DNA of 32,131 nucleotides, taken from NCBI GenBank assembly GCA_030690835.1, contig JAUYFW010000188.1, forward strand, positions 1 to 32,131, in the 5' to 3' direction. Source of the DNA: Sulfurimicrobium sp. GTDB lineage: Bacteria > Pseudomonadota > Gammaproteobacteria > Burkholderiales > Sulfuricellaceae. Made by a program: the position numbers and the translations under genes. Shown piece after piece: positions 1-9,863 of this stretch (position 1 is the stretch's first letter; every line of letters begins with the position of its first letter). The notes beneath the pieces were generated by a model. The model saw only the letters and a program-made list of their open reading frames with translations. It was not told where the DNA came from and did not search any database.

Positions 1-414
1 GTCGATGACCTCGCCGCCATGCCGAACCAGACCGTAGCCTGGTACGGCATACGCAACTATCAGGCGCGCAATTTCATGCGCGATCAGATGCGGGTGGGGG
101 ATCAGGTGTTCTTTTACCATTCCAGCTGCGCCGAACCGGGCATTATCGGCCTGGCTGTGGTGAGCAAGCTCGCCTACCCTGACCAGACCCAGTTCGACAC
201 CAGCAACAAATATTTCGACCCCAGGGCAACGCCTGAAAATCCGCGCTGGTTCAACGTGGAGGTAAAGCTGGTGAAGAAAACGCGACTGCTGGGCATCAAG
301 GAATTACGCGGTTATCCCGAACTGGAGCACATGCGTATTTTGCAGCAGGGCAACCGTCTTTCCATTACGCCGGTCGACCCCAAGGAATGGGAATTCATTG
401 CAGGGCTGCTGTAA
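1..414 (+). CDS. EVE-domain protein, C-terminal part (5' end outside window)
   Basis: The reading frame is open from base 1 (V-D-D-L-A-A-M-P-N) and ends with TAA at 412-414, giving about 137 residues. The text after the first Met (NQTVAWYGIRNYQARNF, then MRVGDQVFFYHS and GIIGLAVVSK) matches the EVE domain, a PUA-like fold that binds modified bases in DNA or RNA. Family members of about 150 residues begin with a YWLMKSEP-type stretch about 15 residues earlier, so the true start is probably just upstream of the window and the Met at 19 is internal. It converges on ftsY with a 14-nt gap. The family is clear; the substrate is unknown. Confidence 0.85.
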   Translation, partial: VDDLAAMPNQTVAWYGIRNYQARNFMRDQMRVGDQVFFYHSSCAEPGIIGLAVVSKLAYPDQTQFDTSNKYFDPRATPENPRWFNVEVKLVKKTRLLGIKELRGYPELEHMRILQQGNRLSITPVDPKEWEFIAGLL

Positions 415-428
415 AGGATTGGCTACGG

Positions 429-1397
429 CTACTCGAACAAGGCCGCAACAAATTCCTGCGCCACGAACGGGCGCAAGTCGTCGAGTTTTTCTCCCACACC
501 GATAAAACGCACGGGTATCGGCCGGCTGCGCGCGATGGCGGCGATGATGCCGCCCTTTGCGGTGCCGTCCAGTTTGGACAACACCAGGCCGGTAAGCTGC
601 AGCGCGTCGTCAAAAGCCTTGACCTGGGCCAGGCCGTTCTGGCCGGTGTTTGAATCAAGCACCAGCAAGACCTCATGGGGTCCACTGGGGTCGGCCTTGG
701 CGATGACGCGTTTGACCTTTTTGATTTCTTCCATCAGATGCATCTGCGTCGGCAGACGGCCGGCGGTGTCCGCCAACACCACGTCGATGCCGCGCGCCTT
801 GGCGGCGTGGATGGCATCGAATATCACCGCGGCTGAATCGCCGCTCTCCTGGGCGATCACCGTGACATTATTTCGCTCCCCCCACACCATCAACTGTTCT
901 CGTGCCGCAGCGCGAAACGTATCGCCCGCCGCCAGCAACACCGATTTACCCTGGGACTGGAAATACTTGGCCAGTTTGCCGATGGTAGTGGTTTTCCCGG
1001 CACCGTTCACGCCCGCCAGCATGATGATGAAGGGGCGATGACCGGCGATATCCAGCGGCTGTTCCAAGGGCTGCAGCAGCGCCAGCAGGGATTGCTGCAC
1101 CGCCCCTTTGAGCTGTTCCGCTTCGGTCAAGCCTTCGCGCCTGACGCGCGCGCGCAGATCGTCGAGCAAATACTGGGTCGCGGCCACGCCGACATCGGAG
1201 GTGAGGAGGATGGTTTCCAGTTCCTCGTACAGTTCCTCGTCTATCTTGCCGCCGCTACTGAACAAATTCGTCAGCTTCCTGCCAAATTGTTCCCGCGTGC
1301 GTGCGAGGCCTTGTTTCAGCCGGGCCGCCCAGCTTTCGGGTTTGCTTTGCGATTCTTCGGCGGCAGTCGGTTCGGATTTCTTGAAGAAACTAAACAT
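429..1397 (-). CDS. ftsY: Signal recognition particle receptor FtsY
   Basis: SRP-family GTPase that docks ribosome-nascent-chain/SRP complexes at the inner membrane. The 322-residue protein has a short charged N-terminus, a helical N domain (about 25-115) and a G domain with GVNGAGKTTT (about 129-138), DTFRAAAREQL, the DTAGR switch and the SKLDGTAKGG guanine-specificity loop. The acidic A domain is short compared with E. coli FtsY, as in many betaproteobacteria. The start chosen is the ATG at 1397 (MFSFFKK), typical of FtsY; upstream in-frame sequence to 1451 has no family resemblance. It is transcribed away from the M16 peptidase operon. Confidence 0.97.
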   Translation of the reverse strand: MFSFFKKSEPTAAEESQSKPESWAARLKQGLARTREQFGRKLTNLFSSGGKIDEELYEELETILLTSDVGVAATQYLLDDLRARVRREGLTEAEQLKGAVQQSLLALLQPLEQPLDIAGHRPFIIMLAGVNGAGKTTTIGKLAKYFQSQGKSVLLAAGDTFRAAAREQLMVWGERNNVTVIAQESGDSAAVIFDAIHAAKARGIDVVLADTAGRLPTQMHLMEEIKKVKRVIAKADPSGPHEVLLVLDSNTGQNGLAQVKAFDDALQLTGLVLSKLDGTAKGGIIAAIARSRPIPVRFIGVGEKLDDLRPFVAQEFVAALFE

Positions 1398-1414
1398 GGG
1401 CGATCGGGTCTGTC

Positions 1415-1442
1415 CTGATACAGCAGTGGAATGGCTTATAAT
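1415..1442 (+). promoter_or_regulatory. Candidate sigma70 promoter of the M16 peptidase operon
   Basis: CTGATA (1415-1420) and a perfect TATAAT (1437-1442) are separated by 16 bases and lie about 45 bases before the GTG start at 1488, in the divergent gap between ftsY and the peptidases. Identified by eye only. Confidence 0.5.
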
Positions 1443-1487
1443 CGACGTCATTTTATCCCGAACAGATGTTTAATAGTAGGAGGTTGC

Positions 1488-2852
1488 GTGTTAAGAAAAA
1501 TGTTGTTGGGCGTTGCACTGCTCGGACTATCCGGAATGGCCACGGCAAACCCTTATGAATACAAGCTGGCCAACGGCCTGAAGCTTGTCGTCAAGGAAGA
1601 TCCGCGCGCGCCGGTGGTGGTGTCGCAGATCTGGTACCGGGCGGGCAGCATGGACGAAGTGAACGGCACAACTGGTGTCGCTCATGTGCTGGAACACATG
1701 ATGTTCAAGGGCACGCACAAGGTGCCGGCGGGGCAGTTTTCCAAAATTATCGCCGAGGCGGGAGGACGCGAGAACGCCTTCACCAATCACGATTACACGG
1801 CTTATTTTCAACAACTCCAGGTCGACAACCTGCCGCTGGCCTTCAAACTTGAAGCCGACCGGATGACGAACCTGGTGTTGACGGAGCGGGAATTTTCCAA
1901 GGAAATCAAAGTTGTCATGGAAGAGCGCCGCATGCGCACCGATGACAACCCGCAGTCGCTGGTGCATGAACAGCTCAACGCGCTGGCCTTTGGCGCCCAT
2001 CCCTACCACCACCCGGTAATCGGCTGGATGGACGATCTGGAAAACATGCGCGTGGAAGATGCCCGCGCCTGGTATCAACGCTGGTACGCGCCCAATAACG
2101 CCACGCTGGTAGTGGTGGGCGACGTCAAGCACGATGCGGTGTTCCGCCTGGCACAACAGCATTTCGGAGCGCTCAAGCCTCGCGCCCTGCCGCCCCGCAA
2201 ACCGCAGAATGAGCCGCTGCAGCGCGGCATCAAGCGAGTGACGGTGAAAGCGCCGGCCAAGCTGCCTTATGTCGTGATGGCCTATCGCACACCGGTATTG
2301 CGCGACGTAACCAGGGATTGGGAACCTTATGCGCTGGAGATTCTGGCGGGCGTGCTCGACGGCCATCCCGCGGCGCGGCTGAACCAGTCGCTAGTGCGCG
2401 AAAGCCGTCTGGCAAACGATGTCGGCACCGGCTACGATGATATTTCCCGTGGCCCCGGACTGTTCATGATCGAGGGCACCCCGAGCGAGGGCAAGAGCGT
2501 GACCGAACTGGAACAGGGCATTCGTAACGAAATCGCCAAACTGCAACTCAATGGCGTCAGCGAGGAGGAATTACAGCGCGTGAAAGCACAGGTTGTGGCG
2601 GCGCAGGTTTATCAACGCGACTCCATGTTCTATCAGGGCATGCTGATCGGCAATCTGGAAAGTGCGGGCCTGTCCTGGCGCGACGAGAAAACACTACTGG
2701 AGAAACTGAATGGCGTGAGCGCGGAACAGGTCAAGGAAGTTGCCCGCAAATACCTGCAGGACGATGGTCTCACGGTAGCCACGCTCGATCCCCAACCGCT
2801 CGATGGCAAGAAGCCGTTGCAACCCTCGGCAGGAGACCGCCATGCGCATTAA
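1488..2852 (+). CDS. M16 family zinc metallopeptidase, catalytic subunit
   Basis: Exported zinc peptidase of the pitrilysin/PqqL-like M16B family, 454 residues. A signal peptide (MLRKMLLGVALLGLSGMATA) is followed by the N-terminal M16 domain with the inverted zinc motif HVLEH (66-70) and the downstream Glu of the VVMEERRMR block (about 146); a second M16 domain fills the C-terminal half. The GTG start at 1488 is chosen because AGGAGG (1478-1483) precedes it and the signal peptide follows directly; the ATG at 1500 is the alternative. It overlaps the next M16 gene by 11 nt. Such pairs form heterodimers with one active and one inactive subunit, presumably degrading periplasmic peptides. Confidence 0.93.
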   Translation: MLRKMLLGVALLGLSGMATANPYEYKLANGLKLVVKEDPRAPVVVSQIWYRAGSMDEVNGTTGVAHVLEHMMFKGTHKVPAGQFSKIIAEAGGRENAFTNHDYTAYFQQLQVDNLPLAFKLEADRMTNLVLTEREFSKEIKVVMEERRMRTDDNPQSLVHEQLNALAFGAHPYHHPVIGWMDDLENMRVEDARAWYQRWYAPNNATLVVVGDVKHDAVFRLAQQHFGALKPRALPPRKPQNEPLQRGIKRVTVKAPAKLPYVVMAYRTPVLRDVTRDWEPYALEILAGVLDGHPAARLNQSLVRESRLANDVGTGYDDISRGPGLFMIEGTPSEGKSVTELEQGIRNEIAKLQLNGVSEEELQRVKAQVVAAQVYQRDSMFYQGMLIGNLESAGLSWRDEKTLLEKLNGVSAEQVKEVARKYLQDDGLTVATLDPQPLDGKKPLQPSAGDRHAH

Positions 2853-4170
2853 ACGAACCGTCCATGTCTGGCTATGGAGCACTTTGGCACTCCTGTTTTC
2901 GGGCATTGCCCACGCCGGCCTGCCGATCCAGCACTGGCAGAGCGCCAATGGCGCCCGGGTCTATTTCGTGGAAAGTCATGGCTTGCCATTGCTCGACGTA
3001 AGTGTCGAGTTCGATGCCGGAACGCGCCGCGATACGGCGGAAAAATCCGGCCTGGCGAATTTGACCTCGCACATGCTGGATCTCGGGGCCGGCGGGTTGT
3101 CGGAAGAAGATATTTCACGCCGGCTCGCCGATGTGGGCGCGCAACTTGGCGCCACGATCGACCCGGATCGCGCCGGCATGACCTTGCGCACCCTGAGCAG
3201 CACGCGGGAACGCACCCAGGCGCTGAATTTGATGACCACAATCCTGCAGCAGCCCGACTTCCCCGCAGCGGCTCTGGAGCGCGAAAAAGCGCGCGTCATT
3301 GCCGCATTGCAGGAAGAGGACACCCAACCCGGCCCGATCGGACAAAAAGCCTTCCAGGCCGCGCTCTACGGCACCCACCCTTACGCGCTTCCCGGCGCCG
3401 GCAAGACTGCAACGGTATCCCTGCTCCAACAACAGGATGTGCGCGATTTTTTCCGCCGGCATTACGTTAGCGAATCCGTGGTCATCTCCATCGTGGGGGA
3501 TGTGAGCCGGGCCGAGGCCGCCAGCATCGCCGAACAACTCTCGGCCGGCCTGCCACGCGCAAATAGCGCCTTGCCGCCCTTGCCCGAGGTCACGCCACTC
3601 CCCCAGGCTGAATCCACCCACCTTCCGCATCCCGCCAGCCAGAGCCATATATTGTTGGGAATGCCGGGCATGAGCCGTAAGGACGTGGATTATTTCCCGC
3701 TCTTCGTCGGCAACTATATTCTCGGCGGTGGCGGTTTCGCTTCGCGCCTGACCGATGAAGTGCGCGAAAAACGCGGACTGGCCTACAGCGTGTACAGCTA
3801 TTTCATGCCGCTGGCGCAACCGGGGCCGTTTCAGATTGGTCTCCAGACGAAGCGTGATCAGGCGAGTGAGGCGCTGAAAATTACTCTTGCCACACTTCAC
3901 CACTTTGTCGCCGCTGGCCCCACTGCGGCGGAATTGCGCCATGCCAAGCAAAATCTGATCGGCAGCTTCCCATTGCGCCTCGACAGCAACCGGAAAATCC
4001 TCGGCTATCTGTCCCTGATCGGCTATTACAACCTGCCGCTGGACTATCTCGACCAGTTCGTCAAAAACGTGGACAAGGTCACGCTGGCGGAAGTGAACAG
4101 CGCTTTCAAACGCCGCATCGACCCGGAAAAAATGGTGACGGTCATCGTTGGCGGCGATGGCAAGAAGTAA
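2842..4170 (+). CDS. M16 family peptidase-like protein, non-catalytic partner
   Basis: A 442-residue exported M16 protein with signal peptide (MRIKRTVHVWLWSTLALLFSGIAHA) and two M16 domains. At the usual zinc-site position it has HMLDL (about 77-81) instead of HxxEH, so the metal site and catalytic Glu are lost. The R/Y region of the second domain (EKRGLAYSVYSYF) is intact, as expected of the substrate-holding subunit. The ATG at 2842 has AGGAGA six bases upstream and overlaps the end of the catalytic subunit gene, implying translational coupling and equal stoichiometry. That the two form one protease is inferred from family precedent and gene order. Confidence 0.92.
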   Translation: MRIKRTVHVWLWSTLALLFSGIAHAGLPIQHWQSANGARVYFVESHGLPLLDVSVEFDAGTRRDTAEKSGLANLTSHMLDLGAGGLSEEDISRRLADVGAQLGATIDPDRAGMTLRTLSSTRERTQALNLMTTILQQPDFPAAALEREKARVIAALQEEDTQPGPIGQKAFQAALYGTHPYALPGAGKTATVSLLQQQDVRDFFRRHYVSESVVISIVGDVSRAEAASIAEQLSAGLPRANSALPPLPEVTPLPQAESTHLPHPASQSHILLGMPGMSRKDVDYFPLFVGNYILGGGGFASRLTDEVREKRGLAYSVYSYFMPLAQPGPFQIGLQTKRDQASEALKITLATLHHFVAAGPTAAELRHAKQNLIGSFPLRLDSNRKILGYLSLIGYYNLPLDYLDQFVKNVDKVTLAEVNSAFKRRIDPEKMVTVIVGGDGKK

Positions 4171-4702
4171 CCGTGTTCGCATCGTTGGTGGCGCCTGGCG
4201 CAGTCGCCTGCTGCCCTTCCCCGATGTACCAGGATTGCGGCCCACCCCGGATCGGGTCCGGGAAACGCTGTTCAACTGGCTGGGCCAGTTGATGGACGGC
4301 AAGATCTGCCTGGACCTCTTTTCCGGCAGCGGCGCGCTGGGTTTCGAGGCGCTGTCGCGCGGCGCCAGGCAAGTCGTGATGGTGGAGCGTGACCCCAAGG
4401 TGGCACACTCCCTGCGCGCCAATGCGGCAACCCTGAACGCAGAAAATTGCGAACTGGTGGCGGCGGATGCGTTAAAATTCCTCGCACGGGAAACGCGCTG
4501 CTTCGATATAATCTTCGTCGACCCGCCTTATGATTTGCATCTCTTGCCGCGTGTACTACCCAAGTTGCTGGCTCGCCTGAGCGACGATGGCATGGTTTAC
4601 GCCGAGTCGGACAGGGTTTTGGAAGTGGGGCCGGAATGGCAGGTTTGGCGCAGCGGTAGTGCCGGCCAGGTGCATTATTATTTACTCAGGAAAGCTTGTT
4701 AG
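4157..4702 (+). CDS. rsmD: 16S rRNA (guanine966-N2)-methyltransferase RsmD
   Basis: SAM-dependent methyltransferase that modifies G966 of 16S rRNA in the 30S subunit. The 181-residue product has VRIVGGAWRSRLL and LRPTPDRVRETLFNWL at the N-terminus, the SAM-binding LDLFSGSGALGFEALSRGA, and the catalytic DPPYD. The start is the ATG at 4157, overlapping the preceding M16 stop by 14 nt; a TTG at 4148 is possible but adds only three residues. coaD follows 3 nt after its stop, the common rsmD-coaD pairing. Confidence 0.95.
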   Translation: MARSNRVRIVGGAWRSRLLPFPDVPGLRPTPDRVRETLFNWLGQLMDGKICLDLFSGSGALGFEALSRGARQVVMVERDPKVAHSLRANAATLNAENCELVAADALKFLARETRCFDIIFVDPPYDLHLLPRVLPKLLARLSDDGMVYAESDRVLEVGPEWQVWRSGSAGQVHYYLLRKAC

Positions 4703-5457
<755 letters not shown>

Positions 5458-5471
5458 TATTTTCCGGACGC

Positions 5472-5510
5472 AAAAACCCCCTGCGGATATTGCCATCCAC
5501 GGGGTTTTTT
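5472..5510. terminator. Bidirectional intrinsic terminator between ferredoxin and dynamin-like gene
   Basis: AAAAACCCC (5472-5480) pairs with GGGGTTTTT (5501-5509) and an inner GGAT/ATCC extends the stem. The A-tract and T-tract at its two feet suit convergent transcription ending from both sides: ferredoxin stops at 5457 and the GTPase at 5515. Confidence 0.85.
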
Positions 5511-5514
5511 GTTT

Positions 5515-7473
5515 TCAGGCAGCCAGTTGCTGGGGAGCGCTGTCAAAGTCCAGCGCCTGCTCCATCTGTCGGTGCAGATTGCGCAGGTCGTCGAGTTGAG
5601 CGGCGATAACGGCATCCATCTGTTCCAGCTCGGTAATACGGTCTTCCAGGGTATCCGTCGCCTTGTGGATGCGCTTGATGCTTTCCAGACGGCGGCGCAG
5701 TTGTAGCTGGTGTTCGCGCACCTGGGTTTCCATCGGCGCCATGATCGCCCTCAACCAGTTTTCCACATCGCGGTTGGCCACTTCATAGACGTGAATCACG
5801 CGGCTGGCGATGGTTTCGAAGAACTTGGTGGTTATGGTGAACTGCTCGTTGGTGAGCATGTTCAGTGCCGTATTGAAATGGTCGTTGTAACCTTTTTCCA
5901 GCTTGGCGACTTCCTTCAGGTATTTCAGCGTCGAGAAAGGCTGCGGGGCATTTTGCGACAGGCCATGCTCCTCGCTGAACTTCTTGTACATGCTATCCAT
6001 CATGCGCTTGATTTCCTCGATCTGCTGGCCGGACTTGTTGATATTGTCCGTCACATCCTTGAAGAAATTGTTCATCGCAACGCTGATGCCCTTGCTGAAA
6101 CGGCTGCTGACCATGGCATCGCGGGTATTTTTCACTTCCACCTTGAGCGCATCCATGCCGAGATGGGTGAAGAGAATGTTGGTTTGCTGCGAGAACACGC
6201 TGCGTAAGGCCTGAAAGCGCTGCAGACCTTTCTCGAAATTTTCCTTGTCGAGCTTGACCTTCTCCATCATGTGCTCGATCACGTCCTGGTTCTTGCCGCG
6301 CAGGCCCTTGAGTTCGTCTAGTTGTTCGCGCACCCCGCTCATGCGCGCATCGAGGATGGAATGCGTCACGCCCATCAGGTCTTCGACTTCGCTCTGGGTG
6401 TTGTCGCGCACGATTTCCTGCTTGGAAGGAATCAGCTCGTCGGTCAGCGCCTTTTCCAGCGCCGGCAGCCGGCTTTTTTCGAGCAGTTCGGGATCATGAT
6501 TAATCTTTGCCAGCAGTCCCTTCTGCGCGGAAATGGGGAAAACCTGTGATGATTTGATCCCCAGCAGTTCGGCGCTACTATTCACCTGAGACTGGATTTC
6601 GCGCTCGATTTCCTCGCCGCTCTTGAGCTCGTCCCATAGGCCGTCAATCTTGTTCATGACTACCAGCCGGCCCTTTTGGCGCCCCTGGGGATTGCCCACA
6701 TAATCGCGCCACACTTCGATGTCGGTCTTGGTGACGCCGGTATCCGCCGCGAGCATGAACAGCACCGCGTGGGCGTTGGGCAACATGTTGATGGTGAGTT
6801 CCGGCTCGGTGCCGATGGCGTTGAGACCGGGCGTATCGAGAATGACCAGCCCCTGTTTCAGCAAGGGGTGCGGGAAATTGATGATGGCGTGGCGCCAGCA
6901 GGGAACCTCGACCGTGCCGTCAGCCTGCACGGTGAAGGCGCTGTCGGCATTGTTTTCGTCATAGAGACCGTAGCGTGCAGCGTCTTCCTTGCTCACGCGC
7001 TTGACCTGGCTGACTTGCTGGAAGGCGGTCAGCATGCCTTCGGCGGAGTCAGTATCGAGCGGAAAAACCTGCCACTCGTCCACGTAGCGCTTGTATTCGG
7101 TGGTCGTGGTATCGGTGGCGCGCGTTTCGATAGGCAGCAATTGAATGCAGGATTCGCGTCCATCCTCGTACATCAGCTCGGTGGGGCACATGGTGGTGCG
7201 TCCGGCACTGGAAGGCAGCAGACGCAGGCCGTAGCCGGCGAAGAAAATGGCGTTGATGAGCTCCGACTTGCCGCGCGAGAACTCGGCCACGAAGGCCACA
7301 TTGAGCTTGTCATCGCGCAAGCGGTCGAGAATATGCTGAATGCGCAGATCGCTCTGGCCGTCGTTCAGTTCCTGCTCGTTGAGCCAGTTGCGATAGTCGC
7401 CGATACTGTCGGACAGACCGGTGCGCCAGGCGCTGTAGGCTTCGAAGTGTGCGACCAGATTCTGGTTTGTCAT
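5515..7473 (-). CDS. Dynamin-like GTPase
   Basis: A 652-residue bacterial dynamin-family protein. The GTPase domain lies near the N-terminus: P-loop EFSRGKS (about 65-70), a G2-type Thr in GRTTMCPTE, G3 ILDTPGLNAIG and G4 VMNKIDGL. The remaining about 350 residues are mostly helical with coiled-coil character (LDARMSGVREQLDELKGL; LRRRLESIKRIHKATDTLEDRITELEQ), matching the middle/effector stalk of such proteins. Family members remodel or protect membranes; no transmembrane paddle is obvious. GGGAG precedes the ATG at 7473. It is a single-gene unit facing the ferredoxin operon, so context does not reveal its role. Confidence 0.85.
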   Translation of the reverse strand: MTNQNLVAHFEAYSAWRTGLSDSIGDYRNWLNEQELNDGQSDLRIQHILDRLRDDKLNVAFVAEFSRGKSELINAIFFAGYGLRLLPSSAGRTTMCPTELMYEDGRESCIQLLPIETRATDTTTTEYKRYVDEWQVFPLDTDSAEGMLTAFQQVSQVKRVSKEDAARYGLYDENNADSAFTVQADGTVEVPCWRHAIINFPHPLLKQGLVILDTPGLNAIGTEPELTINMLPNAHAVLFMLAADTGVTKTDIEVWRDYVGNPQGRQKGRLVVMNKIDGLWDELKSGEEIEREIQSQVNSSAELLGIKSSQVFPISAQKGLLAKINHDPELLEKSRLPALEKALTDELIPSKQEIVRDNTQSEVEDLMGVTHSILDARMSGVREQLDELKGLRGKNQDVIEHMMEKVKLDKENFEKGLQRFQALRSVFSQQTNILFTHLGMDALKVEVKNTRDAMVSSRFSKGISVAMNNFFKDVTDNINKSGQQIEEIKRMMDSMYKKFSEEHGLSQNAPQPFSTLKYLKEVAKLEKGYNDHFNTALNMLTNEQFTITTKFFETIASRVIHVYEVANRDVENWLRAIMAPMETQVREHQLQLRRRLESIKRIHKATDTLEDRITELEQMDAVIAAQLDDLRNLHRQMEQALDFDSAPQQLAA

Positions 7474-7573
7474 GAATGCTCCCGTGGCCTGTCATCGGCA
7501 ATGCCATCGTACTTTAGCATAAAAAATAGATTAATCAATGGTGTCCGTGGGTGTGCCAAGCGTTTTAGCCCCC

Positions 7574-7684
7574 CACGCAATTTGCGTGCCACTAACTGGC
7601 ATGGCGAAGTGCCGCCCCAAATCATGAAACAGCACTTCGCCATGCCAGTTTCCCTCTCTCCTAACTCTCTCCCGGGGGGAGAGA
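7574..7684. repeat. Cluster of three perfect inverted repeats between mutM and the dynamin-like gene
   Basis: Three hairpins lie in a row: CACGCAA/TTGCGTG (7574-7580 and 7582-7588, one-base loop); a 19-bp perfect pair starting AACTGGCATGGCG (7594-7612 with 7632-7650, 19-nt loop); and TCTCTCCC/GGGAGAGA (7666-7673 with 7677-7684). No coding sequence is present. It may be a small MITE/REP-type repeat or a transcription end for mutM. Confidence 0.8.
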
Positions 7685-7714
7685 TGGACGCAGGCTCGCT
7701 ACGCGAGTTTCACG

Positions 7715-8530
7715 TTAGCGCTGACAATCGGGGCAGTAAAAGGTCGAACGCTGGCCCTGCCTTAATAAACGGATGGGGACACCGCATTGCCGGCACGGCT
7801 CTCCGGCACGCCCATATACGAAATACTGCTGCTGAAAATAACCCGGCTTGCCGCTGCTATCGACGAAATCGCGCAGGCTGCTCCCCCCGGCGGCGATGGC
7901 CAGTTGCAACACTTCCTTCACCGCCCGCGCCAGCTTGTCACAACGCGTCACGCCGATACGGCCAGCCGGGGTGGCGGGCCTGATGGCGGCACGGAACAGG
8001 GCTTCGTTGGCGTAGATGTTGCCCACGCCGACCAGCAGATGAGCATCCATCAGCATTTGCTTGATACTGCCCTTCTTGCCGCGCGTATGGCAATAAAGCC
8101 AAGCACCATCAAAATCGCTCGTCAGGGGCTCCACGCCGAGGCGCGCCAGCAGGGGGTGACGCAGCGGGTCAGTTTCTACCCAGATTACGGCACCAAAGCG
8201 ACGCGGGTCACGCAGACGCATGCAGAAAGCGTTTTCCAGCACCAGATCGAAATGGTCATGTTTTTCCGCCGGAGCAGCGGCAGGCACAATGCGCAGACTG
8301 CCGGACATGCCCAGATGCAGGATGAGCCAGCCCTGGCCGCAATCCATTAGCAAATATTTTCCGCGCCGCTCAATGCCGCGGATGAGCAAGCCGGGCAGAA
8401 TATGCCCCAACTCCGGCATGACGGGAAAACGCAAACGGGCATCGCGCACGATAACGGCACGGATGCGCTGGCCGCTCAGGTGCGGTGCGAGCCCGCGACA
8501 GGTGGTTTCGACTTCCGGCAGTTCAGGCAT
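7715..8530 (-). CDS. mutM: Formamidopyrimidine-DNA glycosylase MutM (Fpg)
   Basis: Base-excision repair enzyme removing 8-oxoguanine and formamidopyrimidines, with AP lyase activity. The 271-residue protein starts [14 protein letters not shown], so the catalytic Pro2 and Glu3 are present; it has the ERRGKYLL lysine region, the H2TH region with [12 protein letters not shown], and a C-terminal zinc finger [10 protein letters not shown]...CPDC. The ATG at 8530 overlaps the stop of the upstream GldG-like gene by 8 nt, so it is probably translated from the ABC-transporter mRNA, an uncommon neighbour for mutM. Confidence 0.97.
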   Translation of the reverse strand: MPELPEVETTCRGLAPHLSGQRIRAVIVRDARLRFPVMPELGHILPGLLIRGIERRGKYLLMDCGQGWLILHLGMSGSLRIVPAAAPAEKHDHFDLVLENAFCMRLRDPRRFGAVIWVETDPLRHPLLARLGVEPLTSDFDGAWLYCHTRGKKGSIKQMLMDAHLLVGVGNIYANEALFRAAIRPATPAGRIGVTRCDKLARAVKEVLQLAIAAGGSSLRDFVDSSGKPGYFQQQYFVYGRAGEPCRQCGVPIRLLRQGQRSTFYCPDCQR

Positions 8531-9863
8531 TGCGGCGGCGCCAGACGAATATCGCGGCGCTGAAGAACAGCAGGGGCAAGCCGATCAGAAAGCCCAGCGC
8601 GAGCGCCACGGCAGCCGATTTACCGAGGCTCAGCGTGGCGTCCAGGGTGTTTTTTGGCTGGATGGTAATGAGATTGGCATCCCCCGCCAGCCAATTGACA
8701 AGGTTGATGCCGAGATCGAGATTTCCGCCATTGCCCAGGTAGGCGTTGGCAAGAAATTCGCCGCTGCCGATCACTGCGATGCGCTGGCGCCCGTCCTCGC
8801 TGTCTCTTTCCAGCACGCGGCCGATCACGACCGGGCCTGCAACGTCCCGCCTCGGGTCGAAAGCGGCATGTTCATCCGCCGGGCCGCTTTCAACCCAACT
8901 GGGCGCGGCCGTCTCGATGAGCGGCGTAACGTGCCAGTCCGGATCATCGTTGACGCCAATGGCACGGGCATGGGGAAAGACCGTAACGAGATCGAATCGA
9001 GCGGTCACGGGATGCGGCCCATACTGCGCCGCCACGGCGGTTGACGGGGCAAAACCCAACTCTTTCGCGGCCGGGTCGATGACCATGCCGGGCGTCAACA
9101 ACAAGCCCAGCATTTCCGCCACCGGCTGCAGGCCGTGCAAGGCGCCGGGCTCGATCAGCCACAACAGATTCCCGCCGCGCGCCAGATAGCGCTTGATCTT
9201 GTCCGCTTCGCCCGGCAGGATTTCTGCCTGCGGCTGGGTCAGCAGCAGCACGCTGACATCGGCGGGCACTTCGGCAGCCACGGCAAGACTCAACGGCGCG
9301 CCACGAAAACCCTTATGCGCCAGTTGACGGCCGAATTCGCCCAGATCATGCGGGGCGCCACCATCCAGCTTGCGCTCGCCATGCCCGGTGAGCGCCATCA
9401 CCAGCCGCTCATGGCCGCGTGCGAGCCGCATCAGGGCATGGGTGAAATCCTGCTCGTTGAGCGTGGCGAGATGCTCGCTATGGCCACGATAGCTCAGTAC
9501 CAGTTCGCCATTGACCTGCACGCCAGCGGCACGGGCGAGTTGCGCTTCCTGGGCGGGGTCAACGAATTTGAATTTCAGATCAGGCTTGAGTCGCTGATAG
9601 CGGGCGACAAAATCGCGAATCGGCAGGCGCAGATCGCCATATTGCGGGTCCTGTAGCGTGGCGTAAGCGGTCACTTCAAGCACACCTGGCATGGTATCGA
9701 GCATCTTTTGACTCACCGGGCTCAGGGTGTGGCGAGCGTTCTGGGTGAGGTCCCACTGCCAGTGATAGCGCTGGGTCAGGAAGCCCGCCAAGCCCACGGC
9801 AACCAGGAACAGCAGCAATAAAACCGCCTGGTGGCGGCGCAGCCAGAAGCGCAAATTTCTCAT
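8523..9863 (-). CDS. GldG-like ABC transporter auxiliary protein
   Basis: A 446-residue membrane-anchored protein with one TM helix near the N-terminus ([19 protein letters not shown]), a large non-cytoplasmic part and a C-terminal TM helix ([26 protein letters not shown]). The layout and the [25 protein letters not shown]-type text fit the GldG/ABC_transp_aux family that accompanies GldA-GldF ABC-2 exporters. The ATG at 9863 overlaps the permease stop by 4 nt (ATGA). In-frame sequence further upstream lies inside the permease gene and is not used. The exported substrate is unknown; gliding is not implied. Confidence 0.85.
   Translation of the reverse strand: MRNLRFWLRRHQAVLLLLFLVAVGLAGFLTQRYHWQWDLTQNARHTLSPVSQKMLDTMPGVLEVTAYATLQDPQYGDLRLPIRDFVARYQRLKPDLKFKFVDPAQEAQLARAAGVQVNGELVLSYRGHSEHLATLNEQDFTHALMRLARGHERLVMALTGHGERKLDGGAPHDLGEFGRQLAHKGFRGAPLSLAVAAEVPADVSVLLLTQPQAEILPGEADKIKRYLARGGNLLWLIEPGALHGLQPVAEMLGLLLTPGMVIDPAAKELGFAPSTAVAAQYGPHPVTARFDLVTVFPHARAIGVNDDPDWHVTPLIETAAPSWVESGPADEHAAFDPRRDVAGPVVIGRVLERDSEDGRQRIAVIGSGEFLANAYLGNGGNLDLGINLVNWLAGDANLITIQPKNTLDATLSLGKSAAVALALGFLIGLPLLFFSAAIFVWRRRNA

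Noticed and set aside
1527-2366. 279-codon open frame on the minus strand
   Set aside because: It lies wholly antisense to the M16 catalytic peptidase, whose zinc motif and signal peptide are clear; the antisense product is His/Arg-rich with no domain.
3115-4422. 435-codon minus-strand open frame
   Set aside because: Antisense to the second M16 protein and rsmD, both well supported by motifs and overlaps.
6676-7983. 435-codon plus-strand open frame
   Set aside because: Antisense to the dynamin-like GTPase and the end of mutM, and running through the hairpin cluster; composition is a GC artefact.
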